Source of the DNA: Streptomyces roseirectus
GTDB taxonomy: Bacteria; Actinomycetota; Actinomycetes; Streptomycetales; Streptomycetaceae
Direction: 5' to 3'
Assembly: GCF_014489635.1 (NCBI RefSeq)
Contig: NZ_CP060828.1
Coordinates: 9,412,001-9,476,000, forward strand
DNA length: 64,000 bases
In this document: positions 17,095 to 24,812 of the stretch, piece after piece
Layout of the letters: every line of letters starts with the position of its first letter
Position numbering within the stretch: position 1 is the first letter of the stretch
The notes under the pieces: generated by a model
The model's database searches: none
Told to the model about the DNA's origin: nothing
Seen by the model: the letters and a program-made list of their open reading frames with translations, nothing else
Made by a program: the position numbers and the translations under genes

Positions 17095-18387
17095 GTGGCA
17101 CACTCCTGGTCAGAAATTCAGTGCACGCTCACCCGATGCGCACCCGGATCCTGTGATTCCGCCAGGTTCTTCGAGCAGGCGTACCGGCTCTGGTACGAAG
17201 GACAGATCAGCCTCAGCATGGAAGCCGTCGCCAAGGCCACGCACGTCGGCCGCGGCCGGTGCCCCGAGGACTGCCGTCAACTGGCCCATGTCTGGCTGGC
17301 CTCGCGCCTCGCGACACTCCAGATGCCCTGCTCCGGCCAGCGCGTCCTCGACGCCGCCGGGCCCCTCGACGCGGCCCCCGCCGCCCGGCTGCGCGCCCTG
17401 GCGTACGCGACCCAGGCACGTCTGGACCTCACACGTGGGCGGCTCGACGAAGCCGTGGCCGCCGCCACGGACTGCCTGCGCGCCAATCGGCCGAACGGCA
17501 GGGGATGCCTGCGCGCGACCGCGCACATCGTCCTTTCCACCTGCGCGCTGCGGAAAGGAGACACGAAGACCGCCTTCCGGATCGATAAAGACATGCGGGA
17601 CGACGCTCTCCTGGGCAACACGGGGGTCGCCCGGCTCTCGACCGCGTGCATGGTCGCCCAGATCACGGAGATCGCCATCGGTCCCACAGCGGCGGAATAC
17701 CTCCTTGAAGGGCTGGCCTCGGACACCGCGCAGCTCCACAGCCTGATCACGAGGCAGCCGGACGTCACGTCCTGGCTGGTGCGCACCGCGAACCGGCTGG
17801 GGAACGAGCAGATCTCCCGCAGGACGGTGTCGTCGGCCGGGGAACTCGCCGCCGGGCACCCCCAGTTCCGGGTCTTCCGCGCGTCGGCCCTGCACGCGGC
17901 GGGACTGACCGACAAGGACCCCGCCCAGCTGTGCGGCGCCGCGGAGCTGTACGCCGATCCGTGGCTGAAGGCGTCCGCCCTGGAGGACGTCGCCGTGCTC
18001 CTCTCGGCCCGGCGTTCGGACCACGCGTCGGCCGTCGGCTTCTTCAAGGAGGCGTCCCAGGGCTACGCCGCGACGGGAGCCGTGCGCGACGTCTCCCGGG
18101 TGGCGAACCGGCTGCGCGCCTTCGGTGTGCGCTGCCGGGCCGCCTGCGCGGAGTCCGGACCGGACACGGCGTTGCCGCTGACCAGCGCGGAGTCGGCGGT
18201 CGCCGACCTCACCAGCCAGGGGCTGACGAACACCGAGGTCGGCAAGCGGCTCTTCATCTCGCCGCACACCGTCGCGCATCACCTGCGGAGCATCTTCCGC
18301 AAGCTGAACATCTCCTCCCGTGTCCAACTGGCGCTCATCTGGAACAGCCACGCCCCGGTCCCGGAGGGCGTCAGGGCCCGGACCTGA
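17095..18387 (+). CDS. LuxR-family transcriptional regulator
   Basis: The chosen start is GTG 17095 with AAGG about 10 bp upstream; an upstream extension overlapping the carbamoyltransferase is in shadow sequence. The 430-aa protein has a long helical, TPR-like N-terminal region (repeated ARLRALAYATQARLDL-type helices) and a C-terminal LuxR HTH at about 365-420 (LTSAESAVADLTSQGLTNTEVG...SPHTVAHHLRSIFRKL). No Walker motif is visible, so it is shorter than LAL regulators. It lies between the carbamoyltransferase and the convergent sbnB-like gene (12 bp gap), so it probably controls the cluster. The inducing signal is unknown. Confidence 0.8.
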   Translation: MAHSWSEIQCTLTRCAPGSCDSARFFEQAYRLWYEGQISLSMEAVAKATHVGRGRCPEDCRQLAHVWLASRLATLQMPCSGQRVLDAAGPLDAAPAARLRALAYATQARLDLTRGRLDEAVAAATDCLRANRPNGRGCLRATAHIVLSTCALRKGDTKTAFRIDKDMRDDALLGNTGVARLSTACMVAQITEIAIGPTAAEYLLEGLASDTAQLHSLITRQPDVTSWLVRTANRLGNEQISRRTVSSAGELAAGHPQFRVFRASALHAAGLTDKDPAQLCGAAELYADPWLKASALEDVAVLLSARRSDHASAVGFFKEASQGYAATGAVRDVSRVANRLRAFGVRCRAACAESGPDTALPLTSAESAVADLTSQGLTNTEVGKRLFISPHTVAHHLRSIFRKLNISSRVQLALIWNSHAPVPEGVRART

Positions 18388-18399
18388 CACCCCGTCACA

Positions 18400-19422
18400 T
18401 CACCAGCGGGCCGTCTCCCCGAAGAACTCGGCGATCTCCACCGTGGCCCCTCGCCGGCGCGCCTCGCGCAGGACGTGATGGCCCACCGCCAGGTCCAGGA
18501 TGCCGAGCCCGAACGGGGAGAACACGGTCGGCCTCGCCGGATCCGGGACCACCTCGCCCGCCAGCACACCGCCCAGCGTCCCGGTGACGAACTCCCGCCC
18601 GCCGGTGAGCTGTTCGGCCAGATGGGGCGAGGTCTGGGCCTTCAGGCAGTGGTCGACGTCGTCGACGACGTTGTCGCAGCCCAGCAGGACCTCCGGAGCG
18701 AGGTCGCGCAGCGAGATGTTCAGCAGGAGCTGCCCAGGACGCAACAAGGTCCCGGCGGGCACGTAGGGCGTGGCCGCCGTGGTCGCGAACACCACCAGGT
18801 CCCGGGCGAGCGCCTGCTCCAGCGACCCCACCGCGCCGGGCACCCCGAGCCGCTGCCCGGCGTGCCGGACGAGATGCCCGGCGCTCGCCGCGTCCAGGTC
18901 GTGGACGAGGACGTCGGACAGGGCCACGCCATGGGCCGTGAGGTAGTCCAGTACGGTGCGGGCGATCACCCCGGCGCCGACGAAGGCCGCGCTCACCGGC
19001 CCGGCGCCGGGCGCCAGGGCGCGGGCCGCGATCGCCGCCGACGCCGCGGTGCGCGCGGCGCTGATCCCCGCCGCCTCCAGACAGGCCAGCGGATACCCCG
19101 TCGCGTAGTCGTTCAGCAGGAGGACGGCCGACGCACGCGGCAGCCCCCGCGCGATATTGCCGGGGAAGCTGGCGATCCACTTGATGCCGATCGCGTCCAC
19201 GTCACCGCCGAGATAGGAGGGCAGCGCGATGACACGGGCGTCGGGCTTGTCGGGGAAACGCAGGAAGTAACTGTCGGGATTGACCGACTGCCCCTGCTCG
19301 TGGGCCAGATAGGTACGGGCGACGATGTCCAGGATCGCGGCGTGGGAGGCGCCGAGGATGCCGGAGACGACCGGTCCGGGAACGACCGAGAAGGGGGCCA
19401 CGGGAATCTCTCCTGCTCTCAT
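18400..19422 (-). CDS. SbnB-like dehydrogenase for L-2,3-diaminopropionate synthesis
   Basis: A 340-aa member of the ornithine cyclodeaminase/mu-crystallin family. The ATG overlaps the preceding stop (ATGA at 19419-19422). The substrate-binding IKWIASFPGN block is near residue 90 and the NAD-binding FVGAGVIART motif near 145. Known SbnB enzymes oxidatively cleave N-(1-amino-1-carboxyl-2-ethyl)-glutamate to diaminopropionate and 2-oxoglutarate. It forms a translationally coupled pair with the SbnA-like gene, which is the strongest evidence for this role over cyclodeamination. It is the last gene of the core minus-strand operon. The product would be a direct NRPS building block or the substrate of the nearby carbamoyltransferase. 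Confidence 0.85.
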   Translation of the reverse strand: MRAGEIPVAPFSVVPGPVVSGILGASHAAILDIVARTYLAHEQGQSVNPDSYFLRFPDKPDARVIALPSYLGGDVDAIGIKWIASFPGNIARGLPRASAVLLLNDYATGYPLACLEAAGISAARTAASAAIAARALAPGAGPVSAAFVGAGVIARTVLDYLTAHGVALSDVLVHDLDAASAGHLVRHAGQRLGVPGAVGSLEQALARDLVVFATTAATPYVPAGTLLRPGQLLLNISLRDLAPEVLLGCDNVVDDVDHCLKAQTSPHLAEQLTGGREFVTGTLGGVLAGEVVPDPARPTVFSPFGLGILDLAVGHHVLREARRRGATVEIAEFFGETARW

Positions 19423-20399
19423 GGTGCGCTGACCGGCTGCGCGGCGGTCAGATCGGATGTCTCGGGGTAGTGGTCGCGCACCCAGGCGTCGCAGTACACG
19501 GTGTCCACGTACTTGTCGCCCAGGTCCGGGGAGACGGCGACGACCGTGCCGCCGGGCGCCAGCACCGGGGCGAGCCGGCGCACGGCGGACAGCACCGTCC
19601 CCGTGGAGCCGCCGACCAGCAGGCCGTACCGGGCGGCCACCATGCGGCACACGGCGATCGTGTCGGCTTCACTGACCTGCACCTTCTCCAGACCGTCCCG
19701 GTCGGCCCAGATCTCCGGCCGGCGGCTCGCGCCGATCCCCGGGATCCGGCGCGGCCCGGGAAGCCCGCCGAAGGTCACCGACCCCACCGCGTCCACCCCG
19801 ACGACCCGCGTGCGCGGGCTGTGCCGGGCGAAGTACTCCACGCAGCCCATCAGGGTGCCGGTGGTGCCCGCGCCGACGAACAGCGCGTCGACGTCCCCCA
19901 GTTCGTGGTGCACGGCACGGGCGGTCCGCTCGCGGTGCACACGGACGTTGGCCGGGCTGGCGTACTGGTTGAGCCACACCAGGCCCGCATCCTCGGCGAG
20001 CCTGCGCCGGATGTAGTCCAGCCGGGTGTGCAGATAACCGCCGTGCGGATCCCGGACGTTCACCTCGACGACCTCCGCGCCCAGACACTCCATCAACCGG
20101 ATGGCCTGCCGGGCCGCGTTGGGGTCGGTGACCACGGACAGCGGATAGCCGCGCGCCGCGCACACCGTGGCCAGGGCCACGCCGAGGTTCCCCGAGGACG
20201 ACTCGATCACCCGCCGGCCCGGCCGCAGCAGGCCCGTCGACTCCGCCGACTCGATCAGCGCGAGCGCCGTCTTGAGCTTGATCGACCCGGCAGGGTTCAG
20301 CCCCTCCAGCTTGAGGAGCACGTCCACCCGCGGGACGAAACCGGGAAGGCGCACGAAGACGTTGTCCAGGACGATGTCGGAAGCGCTGTCGTAGATCAT
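19419..20399 (-). CDS. SbnA-like PLP synthase of the diaminopropionate pathway
   Basis: A 326-aa cysteine-synthase-fold PLP enzyme. The PLP lysine is in PAGSIKLKTAL (about residue 36), the substrate loop is SSGNLGVALA (about 68-77), and the phosphate-binding loop is GAGTTGTLMG (about 170). SbnA homologues replace the phosphate of O-phosphoserine with glutamate to give N-(1-amino-1-carboxyl-2-ethyl)-glutamate. The start ATG 20399 overlaps the aminotransferase stop by 4 bp, and its own stop overlaps the SbnB start. This coupling supports diaminopropionate formation in the cluster. Plain cysteine synthase activity is the alternative, but unlikely with SbnB adjacent. Confidence 0.85.
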   Translation of the reverse strand: MIYDSASDIVLDNVFVRLPGFVPRVDVLLKLEGLNPAGSIKLKTALALIESAESTGLLRPGRRVIESSSGNLGVALATVCAARGYPLSVVTDPNAARQAIRLMECLGAEVVEVNVRDPHGGYLHTRLDYIRRRLAEDAGLVWLNQYASPANVRVHRERTARAVHHELGDVDALFVGAGTTGTLMGCVEYFARHSPRTRVVGVDAVGSVTFGGLPGPRRIPGIGASRRPEIWADRDGLEKVQVSEADTIAVCRMVAARYGLLVGGSTGTVLSAVRRLAPVLAPGGTVVAVSPDLGDKYVDTVYCDAWVRDHYPETSDLTAAQPVSAP

Positions 20400-21697
20400 G
20401 CGGTCCGCACTTCCCTCAGGAAACCAGCCAGCCTCCGCGCGCCCTCCTCGATCTCGGGCGGATCGAGGTAACTGCACGCGAGACGCAGCTCGTTGTCACC
20501 CGTGGCACCGAGGTAGAAGGGGGCCATGGGCGTCCACAGCACCCGGTGCTCCCGCGCACAGCGCTCCAGAAGCCCCATGTCCGCCCTGACGGGAATCCGC
20601 ATCCGCACGAAGAAGCCGCCCGTCGGCCGGTTCCACGACACCCCCGGCCCGGCGTCGTCCAGGTGACGGTCGAGGGCGCCGAGCAGCAGAGCGAGGTTGC
20701 GGCGGTACACCTCGGCCTTCAGCCTGCCGAGTTCGGCCAGCGAACCGCCGTGCTGGAGCAGCAGCCCCCCGATCACCGCCTGGGCGATCGCCGACGTGCT
20801 CACGGTCACCATCGTCTTGAGCGCCGCCATCGTCCCGGCCAGCGACGTCACACGCCCCGTCCGGGCGTCACGCACCCGCTGGTCGGCGACGACGAACCCG
20901 ACCCGCGCCCCGGGCAGACAGACCTTCGCGAAGGTACCGAGCACCACCACACGCCCGTCCCGGTCGAGGGCCTTCAGCGACGGCGGCGCCGCGCCGGGCA
21001 CCCCGGTGAACCCGTAGGCGATGTCCTCCAGCAGCACCAGATCCTCCCGCGCCGCCAGCTCCAGCAGCGCGAGCCGGGTCGCGTGGTCCAGGACGGTCCC
21101 GGAAGGGTTGGCGTGGTCCGGAGCGACATACAGCGCCCGCACACGCCGCCCGGCATCCCGCGCCGTCCGGCACAGCCGCCGCAGCTCGTCGAGGTCGAGC
21201 CCGCCCGCCGTCTCCGGCACCGGCACCACCGGCACGCCCAGCAGCCGGGCGGCACCCAGGATGCCCACGAACGACGGATCGACGACCGCCAGCAGATCCC
21301 CGGGCCCCGCGCACAGGGCGCGCACCGCGAGCAGCATGCCCTCCTGACAGCCCGCGGTGATCAGCACCGCCGACTCGTCCACCGGAAAACCGTGGTCACG
21401 GGTCAGCGCCTCGGCGACCAGATGGCCGATGATCCCCCGGCTCGGCCCGTACTCGCGCACCCGGCGCCGCGCCCGCACCGCGTCCAGCCCCCGGTCACGC
21501 TCCAGATGCGCGACGAAACGCCGGACGCACGCGTCCAGGTCGACCGCGTCGACGAAGGAGGCGTGCGGCGCGCCCGGGGCGAAGGAGATCGCGTCGGGAT
21601 AACGCGCCAGCGCCTCGTTGAGGAACCCGACGGACTCGACCGCCGGATCGGTGATCGCCGGGTGCAGCCCGCCGGCGTCGAGGACGAGGGGAGTCAT
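20396..21697 (-). CDS. hpgT: HpgT-like aminotransferase for dihydroxyphenylglycine
   Basis: A 433-aa fold-type I PLP aminotransferase. ATG 21697 overlaps the dpgC stop by 4 bp. The PLP lysine is in GTFAKVCLPGARVGF (about residue 257), with APDHANPSG near 205 and a C-terminal Arg in NELRLACSY for the carboxylate. In glycopeptide pathways HpgT converts 3,5-dihydroxyphenylglyoxylate, the DpgC product, to (S)-Dpg. The position directly after dpgABC gives the same assignment here. No hydroxymandelate synthase or oxidase genes are nearby, so 4-hydroxyphenylglycine is probably not made. A 2-aminoadipate-type aminotransferase is the other family reading. Confidence 0.85.
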   Translation of the reverse strand: MTPLVLDAGGLHPAITDPAVESVGFLNEALARYPDAISFAPGAPHASFVDAVDLDACVRRFVAHLERDRGLDAVRARRRVREYGPSRGIIGHLVAEALTRDHGFPVDESAVLITAGCQEGMLLAVRALCAGPGDLLAVVDPSFVGILGAARLLGVPVVPVPETAGGLDLDELRRLCRTARDAGRRVRALYVAPDHANPSGTVLDHATRLALLELAAREDLVLLEDIAYGFTGVPGAAPPSLKALDRDGRVVVLGTFAKVCLPGARVGFVVADQRVRDARTGRVTSLAGTMAALKTMVTVSTSAIAQAVIGGLLLQHGGSLAELGRLKAEVYRRNLALLLGALDRHLDDAGPGVSWNRPTGGFFVRMRIPVRADMGLLERCAREHRVLWTPMAPFYLGATGDNELRLACSYLDPPEIEEGARRLAGFLREVRTA

Positions 21698-22992
21698 CGG
21701 ACCTCCTGGCCGGGACGGGCGGCGCTGAACGCCGAGACCTTGTCCAGGACGTCCGGCGCGTACAGCCGCGCCCCCTGGTGCAGCGCGAACTCGGCCATGT
21801 ACGCGCGGAAGACGTCCGGCGGCTCCTCGGCGGCGGTCAGCATCGCCCGGTTCGCGGCCACGGCGGGCGCGGCCAGCTCCTCCACGGCCGTCTCCACGGC
21901 GGCGTCCACGGCGCCGGGCTCGACGACGTCGTCGCAGATCAGCCGCGCCGCCGGTTCGTCCGCCCGGATCGCGCGGCCGGTGAGGACGACCTGCCGCGCG
22001 ATCCGGTTGCCGACGAACCGCGGCAGCCGCAGATTCCCGGCGCCGGGCACGATGCCCTCGCGGGCGGCCGGGAGGGAGAAGGAGGCGTCGTGCGCGGCGA
22101 TCACCCGGTCCATGACGAACAGCAGTTGCATGCCGCCCCCGATGGCGAAGGTGTCCACCGCGCCGATCCACGGCTTCTGCGCCACGTCCCGCGCCGGACT
22201 CACGGCCCCGGGAACGTACAGGCCCCGCAACAGCTTGTTCACCAGGCCCAGTTCACGCCCGATCAGGAAGTCCAGGTACGAGATGCGGCCCTGGTGCAGA
22301 TGGACGAGGTTGATGCCCGAGCTGAAGACCCTGCGGCCCGCATACCGCCGGTGCGACACCGCGCCGCCCCGCAGCACGCCCACCCGGACCTCAGGGTCCA
22401 GGAGCGCCAGGTCGACGGCGGTCTCCATCGCGGCGACCAGCTCATTCGTCTCCGCGTTCAGGGTCGCCGGGTCCGTCATGGTCAGATGGCAGGCGGGCGG
22501 CCTGCGCTCCAGCACGACCGGCCCCAGGTCGGCCCGCCCCGTGCGCCGGAACTCCTCCAGCAGCGCGAGCGCGGCCGGCGTCGGCAGACGCATGGTGTCC
22601 AGGAGATGGCCGCCGCACCGGGGCGCGGCGAGCACGCCGTGGACGAAGATCGCCTGGTCGATCTCCAGCCCGTCCTTGTCGCGCTGCGCGCGCCGCTCCT
22701 CGGCGGCCATCCGGTCCCTGCCCGGCACGAGCCCGGGAAACCGCTCGGCCGCCCGGTGCACCAGGGGCGTCAGCCGGTGGCGGACCGTGCCTCCCTCGGT
22801 CAGCTCGTCGTAGACCTGCTCGGCGTGCCCGGCCATCAGGGCGGTGCGCAGCCGGCGTGCCTCGGCCGTGGCGTCGTCGAGGTCCCGCTGCTGGGCCGCG
22901 CCGCGATCGGGGCGGGGCGGAAGGGCGGCCAGCAGCGCTTCCTCGCGCCGGGCCGCGGTGGCCAGTGCGGTGAGCGTGTGGGTCGTGGTCAC
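21694..22992 (-). CDS. dpgC: DpgC, cofactor-free 3,5-dihydroxyphenylacetyl-CoA dioxygenase
   Basis: A 432-aa crotonase-fold protein with the long N-terminal helical extension seen in DpgC. GTG 22992 overlaps the dpgB stop (GTGA). The crotonase core carries RVFSSGINLVHLHQGRISY (first oxyanion-hole region) and KPWIGAVDTFAIGGGMQLL (second). DpgC oxidises 3,5-dihydroxyphenylacetyl-CoA with O2, without metal or flavin, to 3,5-dihydroxyphenylglyoxylate. The length and gene order dpgA-B-C-hpgT match Dpg cassettes of glycopeptide producers. Confidence is high because only the Dpg pathway uses this arrangement. Confidence 0.92.
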   Translation of the reverse strand: MTTTHTLTALATAARREEALLAALPPRPDRGAAQQRDLDDATAEARRLRTALMAGHAEQVYDELTEGGTVRHRLTPLVHRAAERFPGLVPGRDRMAAEERRAQRDKDGLEIDQAIFVHGVLAAPRCGGHLLDTMRLPTPAALALLEEFRRTGRADLGPVVLERRPPACHLTMTDPATLNAETNELVAAMETAVDLALLDPEVRVGVLRGGAVSHRRYAGRRVFSSGINLVHLHQGRISYLDFLIGRELGLVNKLLRGLYVPGAVSPARDVAQKPWIGAVDTFAIGGGMQLLFVMDRVIAAHDASFSLPAAREGIVPGAGNLRLPRFVGNRIARQVVLTGRAIRADEPAARLICDDVVEPGAVDAAVETAVEELAAPAVAANRAMLTAAEEPPDVFRAYMAEFALHQGARLYAPDVLDKVSAFSAARPGQEVR

Positions 22993-23654
22993 GGCCGTGC
23001 CCCTCCGTTCCTCAACAGGCGGTCGCACGCGGCCAGATGGACGCCGAGGGCTTCCTCGAACGAGGTGTGCGCGGCGTCGTCGACGAGCTGGCGCAGCAGA
23101 GCGGGTTCCAGCCCGGCGGGCAGGTCGCGGGCCAGCTCGTCGAGGCGGCGCTGGATCCCGCCGCTGTCCACCACCTCGTCCACGAGACCGAGCAGGCACG
23201 CCTCGCCGGCGTCGAGCGGGGTGCGCGGGTGGGCGAACAGGCACAGCCGGCGGGTCGCTGACGCGCCGATGCGCCGCGTCAGCCGGTGCAGGACCGTGCC
23301 GGGCCAGAACCCGGTGGCCGCCGTGCCGGGCAGCCCGAGCCGCAGGTTCCGCCCGGCCACCCGGAGGTCGGAGGCGCTGAGCACTTCCAGGGCCGGCCCG
23401 GAGCAGGCGCCGTCGGCCACCGTCACCGTGACGGCGGGCAGGCGCTCCCAGCGGCGCAACGCCCGCTCCCAGGTGTTCACCTCGTGCACCTCGGACGCGC
23501 CCGGCCAGTCGCGGCCGCCGCCGAGGGACAGCGCCGCGACGCGGGCGCCGGCGTCCTCCGCGCGCTCACAGGCGTCGACGACGGCCTTGGCCAGGTCGCT
23601 GTAGGGAAGATCGAGGGACAGGTCGGCTCGGAACAGGGCCGGGGAACGCTGCAT
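22989..23654 (-). CDS. dpgB: DpgB, enoyl-CoA hydratase-like helper of Dpg synthesis
   Basis: A 221-aa crotonase-family protein. ATG 23654 has GGAG 10 bp upstream; a much longer in-frame extension overlaps dpgA out of phase and is shadow. Residues 40-115 (LSLGGGRDWPG ... VADGACSGPALEVLSASDLRV) are the crotonase core. DpgB assists DpgA in forming 3,5-dihydroxyphenylacetyl-CoA by dehydration/aromatisation. The usual third helper, DpgD, is not found in this window, so DpgB may act alone or DpgD is elsewhere. Confidence 0.88.
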   Translation of the reverse strand: MQRSPALFRADLSLDLPYSDLAKAVVDACERAEDAGARVAALSLGGGRDWPGASEVHEVNTWERALRRWERLPAVTVTVADGACSGPALEVLSASDLRVAGRNLRLGLPGTAATGFWPGTVLHRLTRRIGASATRRLCLFAHPRTPLDAGEACLLGLVDEVVDSGGIQRRLDELARDLPAGLEPALLRQLVDDAAHTSFEEALGVHLAACDRLLRNGGARP

Positions 23655-23701
23655 GGTTGTCTCCGTCGTCTCATGGAATCGTCGGCCCAGGACCGCGTGT
23701 C

Positions 23702-24790
23702 TCACCAGCGCACCAGCGCGGTCTCGATGGTCGATCCGGGGCCCATCGTCATCAGCACCCCCACGTCGCCCGGACGCGCCACGGCCTCCTCGGCCAGGCG
23801 CCGGTAGGAGAAGAGGAACGAGCCGCTGGAGAGATTCCCGAAGTCCCTCAGCACGCTGACGGTGTGGCGCACGTCGTGGCGGGTCAGACCGAGGTTCACC
23901 CGCACCGAGTCGATGACCTTCCTGCCGCCCGAGTGGATCAGCCAGTGGGCCACGTCGGAACGCCGGACGCCCGTCCCGGCGAGCAGCCGGTCCGTCACCT
24001 CCTCGACACAGCTCCCCACCACATAGGGGATGTCGCGGTCGAGGTGGAAGCTGAACTTCCCGTGCCGGTCGTCCCAGTCGTAGCGCATCGCGTCGACCGC
24101 CTCCGGGATGACCCGGCTCGCGAACCGCACGATGCGCGGACCGGCCGCCGTACCCGTGCCAGGAGTGTCCGCGACGACCGCCACCGCCGCCGCGCCGTCC
24201 CCGAAGAGGCTGTTCACGACGGCGCTGCGCATGCTGCTGTCGAACACGTACGCCGCCGAGCACGCCTCGATGCAGATCATCACCGCGAGCTGCCCGGGAT
24301 GCGTACTCGCCCAGCCGGCGACCGCGGTCAGCCCGTTCAGCCCCGCGTTGCACCCCATGCCGACCACGTCGACCCGGGAGCAACTGCGGGACAGACCGGC
24401 CTCCTTGATCAGCAGGGCCGAGAAGCCGGGCGTGAGGAACCCGGTCGTGGTGACACAGCACAGGTAGCCGACGTCGTCCGTGCTCAGACCAGCGCTCTCC
24501 AGGCACTCGCGCAGGGCCCGCACCCCCATCCGCAGCCCGGTCGCGCGGTGTTTGGCCAGCAGTTCCCCCTGGCTCTCGGCGCCGGGTCCGCCGCCGGGCG
24601 CGGGCGGCGGCAGGGTGAGGTGCCGCCGCTCGATCGCGCTGTTGAGGAACAGCGAGGTGATACGCGGGTCGTCGACGCCGTAGCGGTCGAGGATGTCCCG
24701 CTGCGTGTAGGAGTCGGGCGGGACCGCGGTGCCGACTCCGGCGATTCTCGGGCTCCTGGCCGCGAGAGCCGAGCCGTCGTGCGTGAACAA
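23702..24790 (-). CDS. dpgA: DpgA, type III polyketide synthase
   Basis: A 362-aa chalcone-synthase-fold enzyme that condenses four malonyl-CoA units towards 3,5-dihydroxyphenylacetyl-CoA. The catalytic triad is visible: Cys in GMGCNAGLN (about residue 147), His in WLIHSGGRK (about 284) and Asn in RDFGNLSSGS (about 315). The probable start is TTG 24790, preceded by GGAGG with a short 4-nt spacer; it gives the normal family length and leaves 22 bp after the NRPS stop. Upstream in-frame starts would overlap the NRPS. It heads the Dpg cassette of the operon. Confidence 0.92.
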   Translation of the reverse strand: MFTHDGSALAARSPRIAGVGTAVPPDSYTQRDILDRYGVDDPRITSLFLNSAIERRHLTLPPPAPGGGPGAESQGELLAKHRATGLRMGVRALRECLESAGLSTDDVGYLCCVTTTGFLTPGFSALLIKEAGLSRSCSRVDVVGMGCNAGLNGLTAVAGWASTHPGQLAVMICIEACSAAYVFDSSMRSAVVNSLFGDGAAAVAVVADTPGTGTAAGPRIVRFASRVIPEAVDAMRYDWDDRHGKFSFHLDRDIPYVVGSCVEEVTDRLLAGTGVRRSDVAHWLIHSGGRKVIDSVRVNLGLTRHDVRHTVSVLRDFGNLSSGSFLFSYRRLAEEAVARPGDVGVLMTMGPGSTIETALVRW

Positions 24791-24812
24791 CTGTCCTCCA
24801 AGGGGGGCGGCT

